From Takakia lepidozioides (Eukaryota; Streptophyta; Takakiopsida; Takakiales; Takakiaceae): a stretch of DNA of 64,000 nt. The stretch lies in assembly GCA_030704615.1 (NCBI GenBank), contig CM060733.1, positions 50,654,001 through 50,718,000 on the forward strand, given 5' to 3'. This document shows, one piece after another, positions 12,390 through 22,955 of this stretch (the first letter of the stretch is position 1; each line of letters starts with the position of its first letter). Under the pieces are notes generated by a model. The model was not told the DNA's origin. It saw only the letters and a program-made list of their open reading frames with translations, and did not search any database. Both the position numbers and the translations under genes were made by a program.

Positions 12390-12960
12390 GTCCCAACATG
12401 CACTGGTACCTGTGTTTGGAAAATGGCGCCGAATTTCTCTTTTTGGGGCCGAAAACTGGCTAAGTCCCAACATGCACTGGTACCGTGTCTGGAAAAATGG
12501 CGCCGAATTTCTCTTTTTTGGGCCGAAAACTGGCTAAGTCCGAACATGCACTGGAAAAATGGCGCCGAATTACCTGTCATGAGGGGACCTATAGCCGCGG
12601 AATTCGGCACCATTTTTCGCCAGAGAGACCTATTGCCGCGAAATACGTCGCCGTTTTTTCAGGTTACGGACCCTATTACCGCGAAATTCGGCGCCATATT
12701 TGCACATGTCGCTAGGAATTGGCATGAGCGGAAGACAAAATATCATGAGCACAACTGTCAAAAGTGCAATTTTCCCTTCAAGGGGCCGAATAATATATTT
12801 GTTTTTTCTGACACATTGCATTAAATTATTGTTTTTTATTGTTTTTTATTGTTTTTCATTTTCGAAATTTGTACTTCTGCTCATGAAAACCGATTGTGTT
12901 ACTACTCTGCTCATGCCGCTCATGCCGCTCATGCCGCTCATGCTCATGAAATAGCAAACC
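12335..12960 (+). mobile_element. Right terminal region of the ParB-methyltransferase/MULE element
   Basis: Three to four units of about 70-74 bp (12345-12560) carry GGCGCCGAATTTCTC and then CCGAAAACTGGCTAAGTCCC. They share both the GGCGCC core and the GGCTAAGTCCC motif with the intron array at 1742-2710, which ties the two ends to one element. Weaker GGCACC/GGCGCC units continue to 12700. Next come CATGAGCGG motifs (12723), T-rich sequence, and CTCATGCCG repeated three to four times (12908-12943). The likely end is CATGAAATAGCAAACC at 12945-12960. The same order (array, CATGAGCGG, GTGTTACT, CTCATG..AATAGCAACC) occurs at 22250-22955, supporting this as the terminus. No target duplication can be tested because the left end is outside the window. 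Confidence 0.62.
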
Positions 12961-13666
12961 TCGCGCAATTGATAGAACAAGGGAATGCTAATGAAGGTAC
13001 CTTCTTCAACACATTTCAGCCTGTTTTTTCTTGTTATCAGAGTCGTCCCTAAATTTCCGGATGGCCGGATTCCAAGCTCCAGATTACCTATGATTCCATG
13101 TGGAAGGATAGCTACAAGAAACCTGGATGGGTAGATGGTCAACTCGAAGCCACTGTAGCAGCTGCAGAGGCATGATGTACGCATTGTTAGTGTGGAGGGA
13201 GGGGTAGCTGTTGATGCAGGGAGAGGATCGTGGGTGCAAAATCATCCAAGAGGGCCAGATTTGGAGCAAGGAACAGCGCTGGCAGGAGTTCTATAAATAT
13301 GATCCACAGCGGTGGGACAATATTGTCAACAAGGTGAGCTTTCTTCATGCAACATCGTAGGGAGTTTGACAGAACTTTGTATTTAAATATGTTAGTATGG
13401 AGGGAGGGCTAGCCGCTGATGCAAGGATGGCTGTGGTTCAGGATCACCCAAGAGGGCTACCAGCAGTGGAAGTAGCAGCACTTGGTCAATAGCAGCAGCA
13501 AGAATTAGCAGCGTCAAACTCATCAATCAGGTACTTGCTTCTGTACACATTTCATCCTCTTATCAACGTAGTCCTGCTTGGATAGCCTATAGGGTTGTAT
13601 AAAACAGGACTTTGGAACCTTCCAACCCGGGTGCTTTGTTATTGGTCTATCAAGGTCTGATTTGAA
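12961..13666. repeat. Decayed dispersed repeat, related to 49270-49345
   Basis: Positions 12985-13062 match the reverse complement of 49270-49345 closely (the stretch containing CTTCTTCAACACATTTCA and the following T-rich GTTTTTTCTT). Fragments at 13078-13330 read as possible decayed coding sequence, for example a run rendering QRWQEFYKYDPQRWDN near 13280, but stops interrupt every frame. GT-AG-like junctions (AAGGTGAGC at 13331, TTTTGCAGG at 13685) suggest an old spliced transposon gene. I do not recognise the family. Confidence 0.4.
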
Positions 13667-14188
13667 ATGTTTTCATTGCATTTTGCAGGTGAACTCATCA
13701 TGGAAGAAGAGTTGGAAGTAAAAGTCCTGCTCGTTGGAGGAGATGCATCACCAAACAGGCTTGGTTCTGTGTTCACTATGCAAGGTGTCACATTCAAATG
13801 CATCCGAGCAGAAATTCTAGGTGATGAGCTTGTCTCAGGAAAATTTCATTTCCTTTCCATGGGGGTAGTGTCCTTTCAGCCAAGCAGGAAGAAGAGGATG
13901 GTTCTGAAAGGGGATACTGTACACATTAAGATTTCAGACCAAAATGATGGGGACCAAGGATTGAAAAGACCTCTATCTTCCAGGGTTCTACGATCTTGCA
14001 TGAGGACAGACCAGGCGAGGGACCCGGCACCAGTGTCTAAAAAGATGAGGATGGACCCTGATACACCTTTGCTGGCGATGGTGGAAATGAAGACCATGCA
14101 CATGAGCATGCACTTCAGCAGAGATCTGGTAGATTGTGCAGCACGTTGGCTACATCCAGCGATATTCAAAATGGCAGAAAGAGATTAG
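13667..14188 (+). CDS. Unrecognised ORF, 173 codons, possibly a transposon exon
   Basis: An open frame runs to a TAG at 14186-14188. A splice acceptor (TTTTGCAG, ending 13688) lies just inside it, so the real coding part may begin at GTGAACTCATCATGGAAG with Met at 13700. The product starts with an acidic, hydrophobic stretch (EEELEVKVLLVGGD) and is basic later (SRKKRMVLKGD). It has no signal peptide, membrane segment or motif that I know. It sits among repeat debris, so it may be part of a decayed element, and the call as a gene is weak. Confidence 0.3.
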   Translation: MFSLHFAGELIMEEELEVKVLLVGGDASPNRLGSVFTMQGVTFKCIRAEILGDELVSGKFHFLSMGVVSFQPSRKKRMVLKGDTVHIKISDQNDGDQGLKRPLSSRVLRSCMRTDQARDPAPVSKKMRMDPDTPLLAMVEMKTMHMSMHFSRDLVDCAARWLHPAIFKMAERD

Positions 14189-15958
14189 AGCCGTTGAAAG
14201 GAAAATCTCTGCAGAAGGACGAATGTGACAAGTTTGAGCTGATGACAAAGGATCAACAAGGACAAGCAATGTTCCAATATGTGTGTGAGTGAGTGTGAGG
14301 ATGTGTTTATGCACGGTCTGGGAAAACAAACCATATGATGCATGTGCAAACTTTATGAGATCTCATTTGAGGAGTGAGGGGCATCGTATAGCCTATGAGG
14401 CGCTCATGAGAAGGGTTCATCACATGTGTCATCAGCCCTGTAAATGCAGATGAAGCATTAGATGCAAAGAAGAACAAGGTGAAGGAGGCATTAGAGAAGT
14501 CGCTCGGTTTGTGAGGACAATCCTGGAAACAGATTTGAGATTGTGGAAGCCACAATTGGAGACTATTCGCAGTTGGGTTCATTTCATGCTACATCGACAT
14601 TTTTTTGTCTCCTCACATGTCATTGTGTGAGAGGGTACAATCTGCTGTGAAGGTATCGTTTTTTTTTCAGATTGTGGAAGTTGTTGGCTATTCCACCACG
14701 AGGTGTATAATCTGAAACCCTTCTTCTTAGCAGGGAAGCATACGGGATTTACAAATTTCATGCCACTACGTGGTTCTACTTATCAAATTGTTCAAGGATA
14801 AGTTTAATCATGTGCAAGTTCCTTTGAACCTGTGGTCAGTTCGATGTGTGTGAAATATTCTTCAGCAAAGTGGGAGGTATGTTACGGAATGAGAGGACAT
14901 ATGACGGGTGTGATTTGATTGAGAGTGCGGGAGCATTAACACGCATATTCGAGTTCGAGGTGAATCCAAAAGGACCCAAGTTCTCAAGAGCTCACAAGAA
15001 ACAAGAAACAATTGGTCTTCTTGAGAAGAAGAAAGCCAGGTATCCCCTTTGCTGATTTGTCCGACTTTTCTACTGTCCAATCGAATGATTGCATTGTGGA
15101 GGCTTTGAAAACTGGATTTCTAGAAAGCGCAACTTTTATGCCATAAACTTGGGTGAACCAAACAAAGCGACAAACTGGATTGGTGGAATGAGCCATGGAC
15201 AATTGAGAGACAAATGGAGGCCGAGCTATTCAAAAGCATGGAAGAGGAGGGTGATGATGTCGATGCCATTGATTCTATTTGTCTTCTTAATGCAGACACA
15301 CATATTCAAAATGGGTCGTGGAAGATGAATTGGTGTGCGGGCCTTCGAATTCAATGGAGGAGGTTTTGAGCCGACCTTTGGATGATCATGCGGAAGAGGT
15401 ACTTGTTCAAAGTGAATTGAGACATACTCTGGATGCTGTCATATTGATAGTTTGAACAAGAGAAAGATGGATCGAAGGCGGTGGTTCCATTGTCAAAGTA
15501 GACGGGAAGACCCTATTCAAAAGCACTTGGTTAGCCAACTCAATGGCAACCTACTCTATCCAAGGATAGATTGACACGAGTAAGAAGTGCATCGATGTTG
15601 TTTTGCCAAGAAAACAAACCAACTACCAGCAAACAAAGCCACGAGCTTGGGATGGGTTCGGATTGTGCTGTATTTTGTTGATGAGGAGACTGCGATCCAA
15701 ACTACAAACAGGAAAGGCAGACCAGGGAAAACATGCAGGCGAAGCAACCAAAGGCAATTGGTATTTGGGCAGGGTTCAAAGAATGCGGAAGAAAATCAAT
15801 AAGCGTTTGTAGGAATGTAGGGATTCTGTTGATGTATTGCGGAGCGTCCTTCTCATATGGAGATTGGGTTAGCATGGTACCAAAAATTCGAGGAGGGGTC
15901 TATACGTACGATTTGACGGATAATGAGGTTGATTTGGATTCCATTATGCGTTAGCATG
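14189..15958. other. Degenerate repeat debris with short broken ORFs
   Basis: No convincing gene. Short plus-strand frames at 14846-15055, 15089-15328 and 15733-15954 are broken by stops. Around 15480-15600 two frames alternately read like one protein (DGKTLFKSTL, then SKDRLTRVRS), which suggests an old coding sequence with frameshifts. I could not assign a family. Confidence 0.4.
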
Positions 15959-16377
15959 ATTAAAGTACAATGTCAAGTCAAACATATGTACTTGATGCAA
16001 ATGACCGAAAAAATCTTTGACAACTTATTAAAGGCAAATAATTTTTTAATTAAATTGTTAGATTTTTTATTAGTTTTAAATGAATAATTCGATATAATAT
16101 AAAAACAACATATACATATGGAGGGTTATTTTTAATGAGGAAAATGAGAATATACATACAACAGGGGTACTTTGTATATGTACAGGAGGGGGTTTTTAAT
16201 CTTCAAAAAGTATGTACAGAGGGGTATTTATAATCTTTTATTACAGGTATCGGTTTATAAATACACTCACAGAGTGGTTTGTATACAGAGCCCGTATATT
16301 GATGTGCGTAACGTCTAATAAATAGGGGGTTTTTTTATTAGGCGACGAACGCACGTGATACGCACAGTTTTTAAATA
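15959..16377. other. AT-rich spacer before the second transposase copy
   Basis: No ORF of note. It is A/T-rich and contains several TATACATA-like stretches and a small palindrome, CTAATAAATAGGGGGTTTTTTTATTAG, near 16313-16340. It abuts the 5'-truncated transposase copy at 16378. No element terminus could be identified here. Confidence 0.5.
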
Positions 16378-18421
16378 GTGCACCCCCCGGGCTCCCATGT
16401 GTGCAGCTCCAATGTCAGGAACCACATTGTCGGCTGCAAGAAACGAATCGGAAGAGGATCAGACATGCACTCCATCTTGGAAGTGAAGCGCACATGCGGC
16501 TACGACTTCATCCCAGGCAGCTTCTTTCCTGGTCAAGGCTTAGAGACGGACAGGTGCTTCATATTTAAGATGTCAACGTGCAGACCGGGGAGCGGTGTCG
16601 ATTTGGTGAAGCGGATGACCAGTGGAGACCTCTCAAATTGTTGGGTCATGTTCGACCACATTCGGCGAATTACCAACCACAATTGGGTGACAATGGGGCA
16701 CATGTATACGACCCACATTGCAGAAAGTTGATGACCATTGCTATCTGCGAAATGAAAGGAGAAGACACAGCTTCGGAGTTGCATATGTGGCGCGGAATTA
16801 ATGAGCAAATGGCGAGAGCGAAGTTGCCCCCTCCCGATTTTAGGGACTTCATGGCTGACAATGCCCAGGCGAACTGGGCTGCAGTGAGGAGGGTATATGG
16901 GGACGACCCAAAGACTCCAATGGAAGGTAAGGAGAGATCTTGCGGGTTCCACTTCATGCAGAGTTTGACGCAAAACACGAAAAGGTTTGTGGCCTCACGC
17001 CACCGGCAGGATCATATCAGTATGTGCCTTGAGTGGAAAAATGCGAATTCCATCGACGAGGCAGAGACCAAGTTTGCAACCATACGCGTCTGGTGGGTGT
17101 CTTCAGGGGCAGTGGATGTGAAAGATCAGCCAGAACTGCAAACGTGGCTTGCGTGGTGGCACTATAGATTCCGCCAGTTTGGAGACTACATGAGACAGGT
17201 AACACATTTATGTACTTGACAATTGTTCTGTTTTGTGCTTGGACATTCTCCACAATGAGTGACATTTTCTAATTTCCTTCAACAGGACATGAGCTTGGAG
17301 GATGACACGGATATGCCGACGACGAACATGGCCGAATCGGGGCACTCTTCCTGGCGTGCTTCCTCTGCGGCACATCTCGTTAACATGTTGACAGCAACAA
17401 CAGAAGATATTGTGAGGGCCATCATGCAACAATCTCGTTACTACCAGTTTCTGGGAGGAAAGCAATGGGGTATCGGACCAGACAGGCTGCACCATCCAGA
17501 ACCGTTCGATTGTGGCTATATATCGGATATCACCGGCGCCGGAAATCGATCTGCGAGACAATGTATCGCACTATCCCATTGAAGGAGTTCCAGCGGGCAA
17601 CCTGGCTTCCACCTCTATATAAGGTCTGAGTGCAAACTATTCAAACTTCTATCTCCATACCTCTCACTTGCAGATTGTGTTCCCCGCACCTCTCTGGTCA
17701 TCTCCCACCTCACTGCCCGTAGTGCACCTCTTTGAGCATCTTGTACCTCTGTGGCCATCGCAGGTGTACCTCTTTGAATTTCCATAATCTCTCGTGTGAA
17801 CTGCATTTTCTCCCGTAGAAAATGTTATGACATCTGTGTGTTTTCGATAGTCTACAGGAAAATCTACTTATTTCTCACCTACATGTTTAGAAATTACAGT
17901 CCAATACTCACCTTTCGTTGTATTTGTCCATCTCTCCAATTTCTGTATTTCGTCATCCCTCAAGTCGTGGACCTCCACTGGACAGTCGCGTCAATGCTCA
18001 CATTCATCCGTCATTACAACTATTCATCCACGTAACCATATTCATCCACTAGTATTCAGCCATCCGACTTTTTCATCTATGTCTCATCCAACCTCCACTG
18101 TACAGTGGAGGTTATACAATTAGACTCAATCTTCACATGACATGTTCCAGAACAAACAATAATTCCATTTCTATTTTACTTCTCTTAAACGTTCATACGC
18201 GAGTGTATTTCTTTTTATTGTATTGATTCATCTCTGAATATAGTCTTAACTCATACTGCTTATTATTGTGAGTAAGGTCGTCACGGAGGGTTTTTCAGTT
18301 TCTTGAACCTCGCGTGTGCAGTGGAGGTTCCGGTGATCATGAGTTTAGAGACGGGTCAAAGAGTGTTTCTTCTTACTCTTTCCCGGGTCTTCATCTGCAG
18401 TAGCAACTGGGGACTGCCTTA

Positions 18422-18987
18422 ATGTCTCCGGGATTGGGACTTGTCATGGACAACAATTATCTTCCTCAACCATTTCAGACCATTTCAGTGGTTCTCATCT
18501 CCTGTGATGAAGCACACTCATTATGTCCTCTTCCTTATGGACATATGGATGCTGACACCTTGAAGGAGGCCATTGGGACCCCGGTGGTGTGGAATGTTGG
18601 CAAAGTTCATGCGGAGAATAACGAGTATCAAGGAGGGCTTGACATGAATCCTGATTTTACGCCGGAGACAAGGTATACTACCAAAAATTATGACTTCGAC
18701 GAGGATGAATCAAACCACAGACCATCGAAGAGTTTCGGGAATCCGAACGGAGGACTCGAAGAAACAACTGGAGAAACTTGCAGTGCATACTGTTGGGTGA
18801 TGATGGGGGTGCACTGTTTGAGGGGAGGATTCAAGCTTGCATTCTGGACGAGGTGATCCTCAATGACAAACTGGGAGAGGACGATGTTGGAGTTATTGTC
18901 ACCAGAATACTTTCTGGAGGATCTGGATCTTTGATGTCTCTTGTAAAATGGCCTTTAATAAAAACACGACTTTTGGAAAGTGGGTGA
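18422..18987 (+). pseudogene. Unknown ORF with a frame change
   Basis: One frame runs from ATG 18422 to 18856 (opening MSPGLGLVMDNNYLPQPF). A second, overlapping frame from about 18778 to 18987 continues with plausible coding content (LGEDDVGVIVTRILSGGSG), which suggests a frameshift near 18770. Downstream of the SINE, 19255-19370 again looks coding (LYEDHEAGVKKAAYRHF), so the SINE may have interrupted this same gene. No known domain recognised. Confidence 0.3.
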
Positions 18988-19005
18988 CTACCCTCAAATG
19001 ATCTG

Positions 19006-19237
19006 CACATCAGCTGGTAGCTCAGCTGGTAAGTGCACAGTGTGTCGCCCTGGTGGTTCGGGCTTCAAACCCGCTGCCCTGCCTTGTGTGTGGATTGTTC
19101 GTGACCGGCTGGTCTGGTGGTGATGTTTCCCAACTGTGTGCCTAATGGCTTATCTGAAAAGGGGTTAATTTTTTCCCCTCCTCAAGGGCCTGAATTGTGA
19201 GCAGTCGCTCCCAGGTTTCCTTAAAGAAAATAAAATA
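19006..19237 (+). mobile_element. tRNA-derived SINE with 10-bp target-site duplication
   Basis: The 5' part (19014-19075) has a Pol III A box (TAGCTCAGCTGG) and a B-box-like stretch (GGGCTTCAAACCC) at tRNA spacing. A tRNA-unrelated body follows, then an A-rich tail (TTAAAGAAAATAAAATA) at 19221-19237. The 10-bp sequence AAATGATCTG flanks it exactly, at 18996-19005 and 19238-19247. No complete cloverleaf forms, so it is a retroposon rather than a tRNA gene. Confidence 0.85.
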
Positions 19238-19549
19238 AAATGATCTGGAGAATTTTATTAGATCTTCTGACAGTATCTTGTACGAAGATCACGAGGCAGG
19301 TGTGAAGAAAGCGGCGTATCGGCATTTTACGATGAAGAAGAGGGATCGAGATTTGGAACATTCCAAAAAATAAAATAAAGAATCTTACTCTGGAGGAAGT
19401 CCGGTCCGTGAGCAGCAAACCTTGCTGCAGACTTCACTGCTGTCAATATTTCGATTGGCAAAAAACCTTGGCTATCCGTACTTCGTTTTGGGGATGCACC
19501 CCATGGATCTCCAGGTCAAGAACATAATGGCTATTGGTGATGGAATTAC

Positions 19550-19787
19550 AACTCTAGCACGATAATAGGAGCAACATGTTGTCCCGAGTCTGGCAGCGAT
19601 TCCATGGATGCTGCAGAAGAGGGGGTACGAGTCCTGCTGGGAGGAGGCCTGGGACGCAACATCGTTGCGCCCCGAGGTTGAGTGCGGATGTTCATATCTG
19701 ATCTCCATGAATCCCCGTCGACTCCGGGCATGTCCTCAATTCTTCTCTTCACCGGCCGGCTGCGGACATCGCCCTCCAGGCAGTTCC
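19550..19787 (-). pseudogene. Inverted internal segment of transposase copy 2
   Basis: Read on the minus strand, this segment gives LEGDVRSRPVKRRIEDMPG and DSWRSDMNIRTQPRGA, matching LEGDVHTRPVRRRLDEAPG and DSWRADKNIRTLPRGP of the intact copy (about 11075-11190). Just past 19787 the plus strand resumes with SIPIVERDVSASQWRIART, matching copy 1 in the normal orientation. The block has therefore been turned around inside the gene. Confidence 0.85.
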
Positions 19788-20667
19788 CCCCAATACAGCA
19801 TTCCAATCGTGGAGCGAGATGTGTCGGCCTCGCAGTGGAGAATTGCACGGACCCGTCTGTCATTTCGTGGCAAATGTTGTGCTGTTCGTGTCGACACCAA
19901 CCAGAGATGCAATGAGATGATTCGGAGGAGCCCGCAGGGCGATGTGCCTGCCCCTTGCTTCACATGGAGATTTGTGTGCGCAAAGTTTGTGGAGGCCACA
20001 CTGAAGGAGTTTTTGGTTCTGCAGGCACGACATCATGTCGTGTGTGTTTGGCAAGCCCAAGTATGGTGTACAAGGCATGCCTGAACCACCAGCAGTCTGG
20101 CCTATGGCAACTGGTACAGATCTTACCCTGGAGGAGGCAAACGCTCTAGGAAGTGTAGGGTTTCGACTGGTGGGGAGGACAGATGTTCCACAAAATCAGA
20201 TTCCCATTCCTCATCCTCCTCCCACGAGAAGATCTTCGCCCCGCATACCGGTGGGTGACCCCGCAACTTGGCCCACCCATCGGTGGGGGAAACTGAAAAG
20301 ACGGCGGCCACCAACAAAGGCGAACGACACCATGATGGCCAATGCTCTTGCAATGCCCTGCATAGTGCAAGGTTGCAGGGATGTTCCTCACCCCGAGATG
20401 GGGCGCATATTTCAGTTGTCAACAGCCGGGTCTGCTGTGCGCAGTGTCGTGTATGCAATCACGGTTTCTCAGTACCCAGCTTGCAACTGTGAGGACTTCC
20501 TTGTTATGGGATCGAAAAATGCAGCATACGTCCCCTGCAAACACCTTTATTACATTTTTCTGAAGCGCATGAGTTGCATATCCGCAGTGGACGTCTTCAT
20601 CCATGCTCCAACACTGAGTTTCAACGAGCTGCACAAGGCCCTACGGCAAGATACAGATCGGACTGCC

Positions 20668-21361
20668 TGACATTCCACATTCGGGAAGGAGAAAGTGGCA
20701 ATTATATTACATTCTTCTTGCACCCTATTTTTTTGTGAGGAATTATACACTTGGTGGTGCCGCACCGCCATGGTTCCAAGTGCATTTCGGTGCCGCAATA
20801 CATGAGAATGTGGTTTTTGGCCGTGAATGGCATGGGCATGCTTTTTTTATTTTGGTTATGTCTATAAATGGATCCGAGGAAAGCATACATTGTGTGGAGA
20901 TACATGGGTGTTGTGGCCTATTTCAGCGTCGTTATTGGTCTGTATACAGCATAGTGCTTCCTTGTTGCTGCTCTTCATTCAATTTGTGGTGATTGCGCAG
21001 CCCATCCTGGCGTTTTCGTCCACCTTTATGAGAAGACTCCAATTTGCTACCAATACATTGTCAGTGTTCTGCAAATGTGATGCATCTACAAGATTGCTAG
21101 TTCTGTGTCCCAGTGGGAAGGGTCCTACTGCACATTCCAGCATTTGCAGACTGCACCTTGTGCACCTTGTGCAAACAACAATCCATACGACAAAGGACAC
21201 GTCCTAGCATACTGACAGTGAATTGCAAAAAACCTTAACAGAAGATTATGCAAGCATGTATATTCCCCATATGGCACAGGGAAGCTACTTGATTTCTGAA
21301 TCAAAATGTATGTGCCATGAGTGTCGGCGAGTCGAAACATGTATACTCTAGCATGCAAGAC
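20668..21361. other. Spacer between transposase copy 2 and the unknown ORF
   Basis: No supported gene. It includes a GGTGCCGCA/TTTCGGTGCCGCAAT pair (20754-20800) that looks like a decayed relative of the GGCGCC repeats, and a direct repeat CACCTTGTG (21155-21172). Confidence 0.4.
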
Positions 21362-21961
21362 CTATGGTCCCCTCGCCCAAGAAAAAGGAACTCGAACTGG
21401 CCTCTCAAGGACCTCCTGAGTGACCGGGTGCCGATATTTGAACAAAATGTCAGCGGTTTCTGTCGCCCGGTTGAAACTAACGAGGATGTTGTGTTTATCG
21501 ATAGCGCCCCCTTGGTAGAAGGACATCTTCACATTGGGCCCTGTGTTCCCCTCCTCCTCATCCTCATAACTGAAGAGAATGTCCCCACTTTCCGAGCCAG
21601 TCCGTCCACGCGTGAAGTTTTCACCTATGCACTCATCATACGTCCACTGGCAACAATTCCAGCGATATAGCAACGCTGTGCGTGATCTGTTTGGCTCCCA
21701 CTCAAGCGGAAAGTCCAGGTCCATGATGCGTAGGAACCACCTGCTCCCCAGCCGGGGTCCAGGAGAATCGTGCAATCCTGGAAGAAACTCCATTGCTCTC
21801 AACTGGACAAGTCGAGGATCGTCCCTGTAAACATCTAGGAAGACAATGATGTCGTCTGCTTTCGGGACAATGACTCCCGTCTGGCGTCGATAGATGTGAT
21901 TCGGGCGTGACATGGCCTCACGACACAGCAAGAACTCAGAGCAGGGAGGAGATGGGCACAA
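21362..21961 (-). CDS. Unknown 182-199 aa protein, possible transposon cargo
   Basis: An uninterrupted frame ends with a TAG at 21362-21364. There are two possible starts: the full frame, or the internal Met of MSRPNHIYRR (182 codons). The product is soluble-looking, with an acidic stretch (FSYEDEEEGNTG) and aromatic-rich segments (RWNCCQWTYDE). I do not recognise the family. It lies between the second transposase copy and the terminal GGCGCC array at 22250-22690, where the first copy has no such gene. It may be cargo of this copy, or the tail of another, lost gene. Confidence 0.45.
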   Translation of the reverse strand: MCPSPPCSEFLLCREAMSRPNHIYRRQTGVIVPKADDIIVFLDVYRDDPRLVQLRAMEFLPGLHDSPGPRLGSRWFLRIMDLDFPLEWEPNRSRTALLYRWNCCQWTYDECIGENFTRGRTGSESGDILFSYEDEEEGNTGPNVKMSFYQGGAIDKHNILVSFNRATETADILFKYRHPVTQEVLERPVRVPFSWARGP

Positions 21962-22229
21962 CAGAGAAGAGTGAAGAGCAAAATGAGAGCGAGGCCGGCG
22001 GAAGAGGGATATACCATTGCTGCACTGCCAATGTCGTATGCGGCAGAACTTCTATTTCCTCCGACATGTGTGCTTCTATTAGACAAATCCGCACCAATTT
22101 CAGGAAAGTTTGCAAAACTCCCTCACCGTAAGGCGGGTATTTGCTCTCCGGAGCAAACAATCTGCATGGAATATATGCTATGAATCGTGATGGCTCATCT
22201 TCTCCTGGCTTGGCCTATTCATTATTGTC

Positions 22230-22955
22230 TGACAGCGCCGTTATTGGATGGGCTGCGGAAGCTTCAGCCGAGAATTTTGTTTCCGGAGCCCAATTTCGGC
22301 GCCGTTATTGCTTGCACTCCCCAGCCTTCAGCAGGTATTTGGTTTCCGGACCCCAATTTTGGCGCCGTTATCGGCTGCACTGCGGTGGCTTCAGCCGAGT
22401 ATTTGGTTTTCCGGGCCCAATTTCGGCGCCGTTATTGGCTGCACTCTGGAGGCTGCAGCCGGGTATTTGGTTGGCGGAGCCCAATTTCGGCACCGTTATT
22501 GGCTTCACTCCCGAGCCTTCATCCGCCTATTTCTAGTCATGTGCCCAATTACGGCGCCGTTATATGCAACTATCCTGCACTTCTGCAACAGTACTATCCA
22601 CGGTTATAGGTCGCCATTGCGTTTTCGGAGTCTGCAAACCCGGATCCTATTTCCGCTTGCGTCTCTTCCTCTGGGATAATTTCGGTGTCGTTATTGCCCA
22701 TAATTCAGTTTTTCTATGACCTGGCCTGGCGGTCCATGAGCCTGGGCTCCAGGTCATGAGCGGACACTGGTACTTATGAGCGGAGTGCTTCCAGCACGAG
22801 CGCGGAAATCTTTGAAAACCTTCTCTTCTTATACTACTTTCGATTATTTTATCGTTTTGGGGCCCGAAAAAACATCTGCCGAAATTCGAAGTGTGTTACT
22901 TGGCGACTCATGGGTGAGCCATGCCCGCTCATGAGCTCATGGAATAGCAACCCCC
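22230..22955 (+). mobile_element. Terminal GGCGCC array and right end of the second element copy
   Basis: Four to five units of about 78 bp carry CCCAATTTCGGCGCCGTTATTG with CTTCAGCCG/GGTATTTGGTTTCCGG spacers (22240-22570). Weaker units continue to 22700. Then come CATGAGCGG (22757), ATGAGCGGAG (22777), GTGTTACT (22894) and CGCTCATGAGCTCATGGAATAGCAACCCCC, ending at 22955. The order matches the right end of the first copy (12335-12960). Beyond it lies the interrupted TNP2 gene. Confidence 0.65.

Larger units (their letters stand above)
17493..19548. mobile_element. Foreign sequence inserted in transposase copy 2
   Basis: Homology to the first transposase copy stops at about 17490 (GPDR) and resumes, inverted, at about 19550. 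The insert begins CTGCACCATCCAGAACC and contains a T/C-rich promoter-like stretch (17700-18300), a repeated GTGGAGGTT motif (18105, 18322), an unknown ORF (18422-18987 in two frames) and a nested SINE. No terminal repeat or target duplication is clear, so the class of this insertion is unknown. Confidence 0.55.
16378..20667 (+). pseudogene. Second, broken copy of the MULE-like transposase
   Basis: The copy begins at the point matching 9885 in the first copy, so it lacks the N-terminal 430 or so residues. Conserved blocks are FKMSTCRPGSG, FMADNAQANWAAVRRVYG, TNMAESGHSSWRASSAAHL and the SWIM finger CNCEDF...CKH (20480-20545). The intron is retained at 17201-17285. Breaks: one base lost near 16695 (GTGACAATGGGGCACATG) shifts the frame; about 2 kb of foreign sequence replaces coding sequence after 17490; a segment at about 19550-19787 is inverted; and another frameshift near 20030 separates the FVCAKF and FGKPKYG parts. 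The protein cannot be active as it stands. Confidence 0.85.

Noticed and set aside
12845-12960. Simple CTCATGCCG microsatellite with no further meaning
   Set aside because: Not treated as a plain microsatellite because the same CTCATG...AATAGCA ending occurs at two other loci; reported as an element end instead.
19014-19080. tRNA gene
   Set aside because: A and B boxes are present but no cloverleaf or anticodon arm closes, and the flanking duplication and tail show a SINE.
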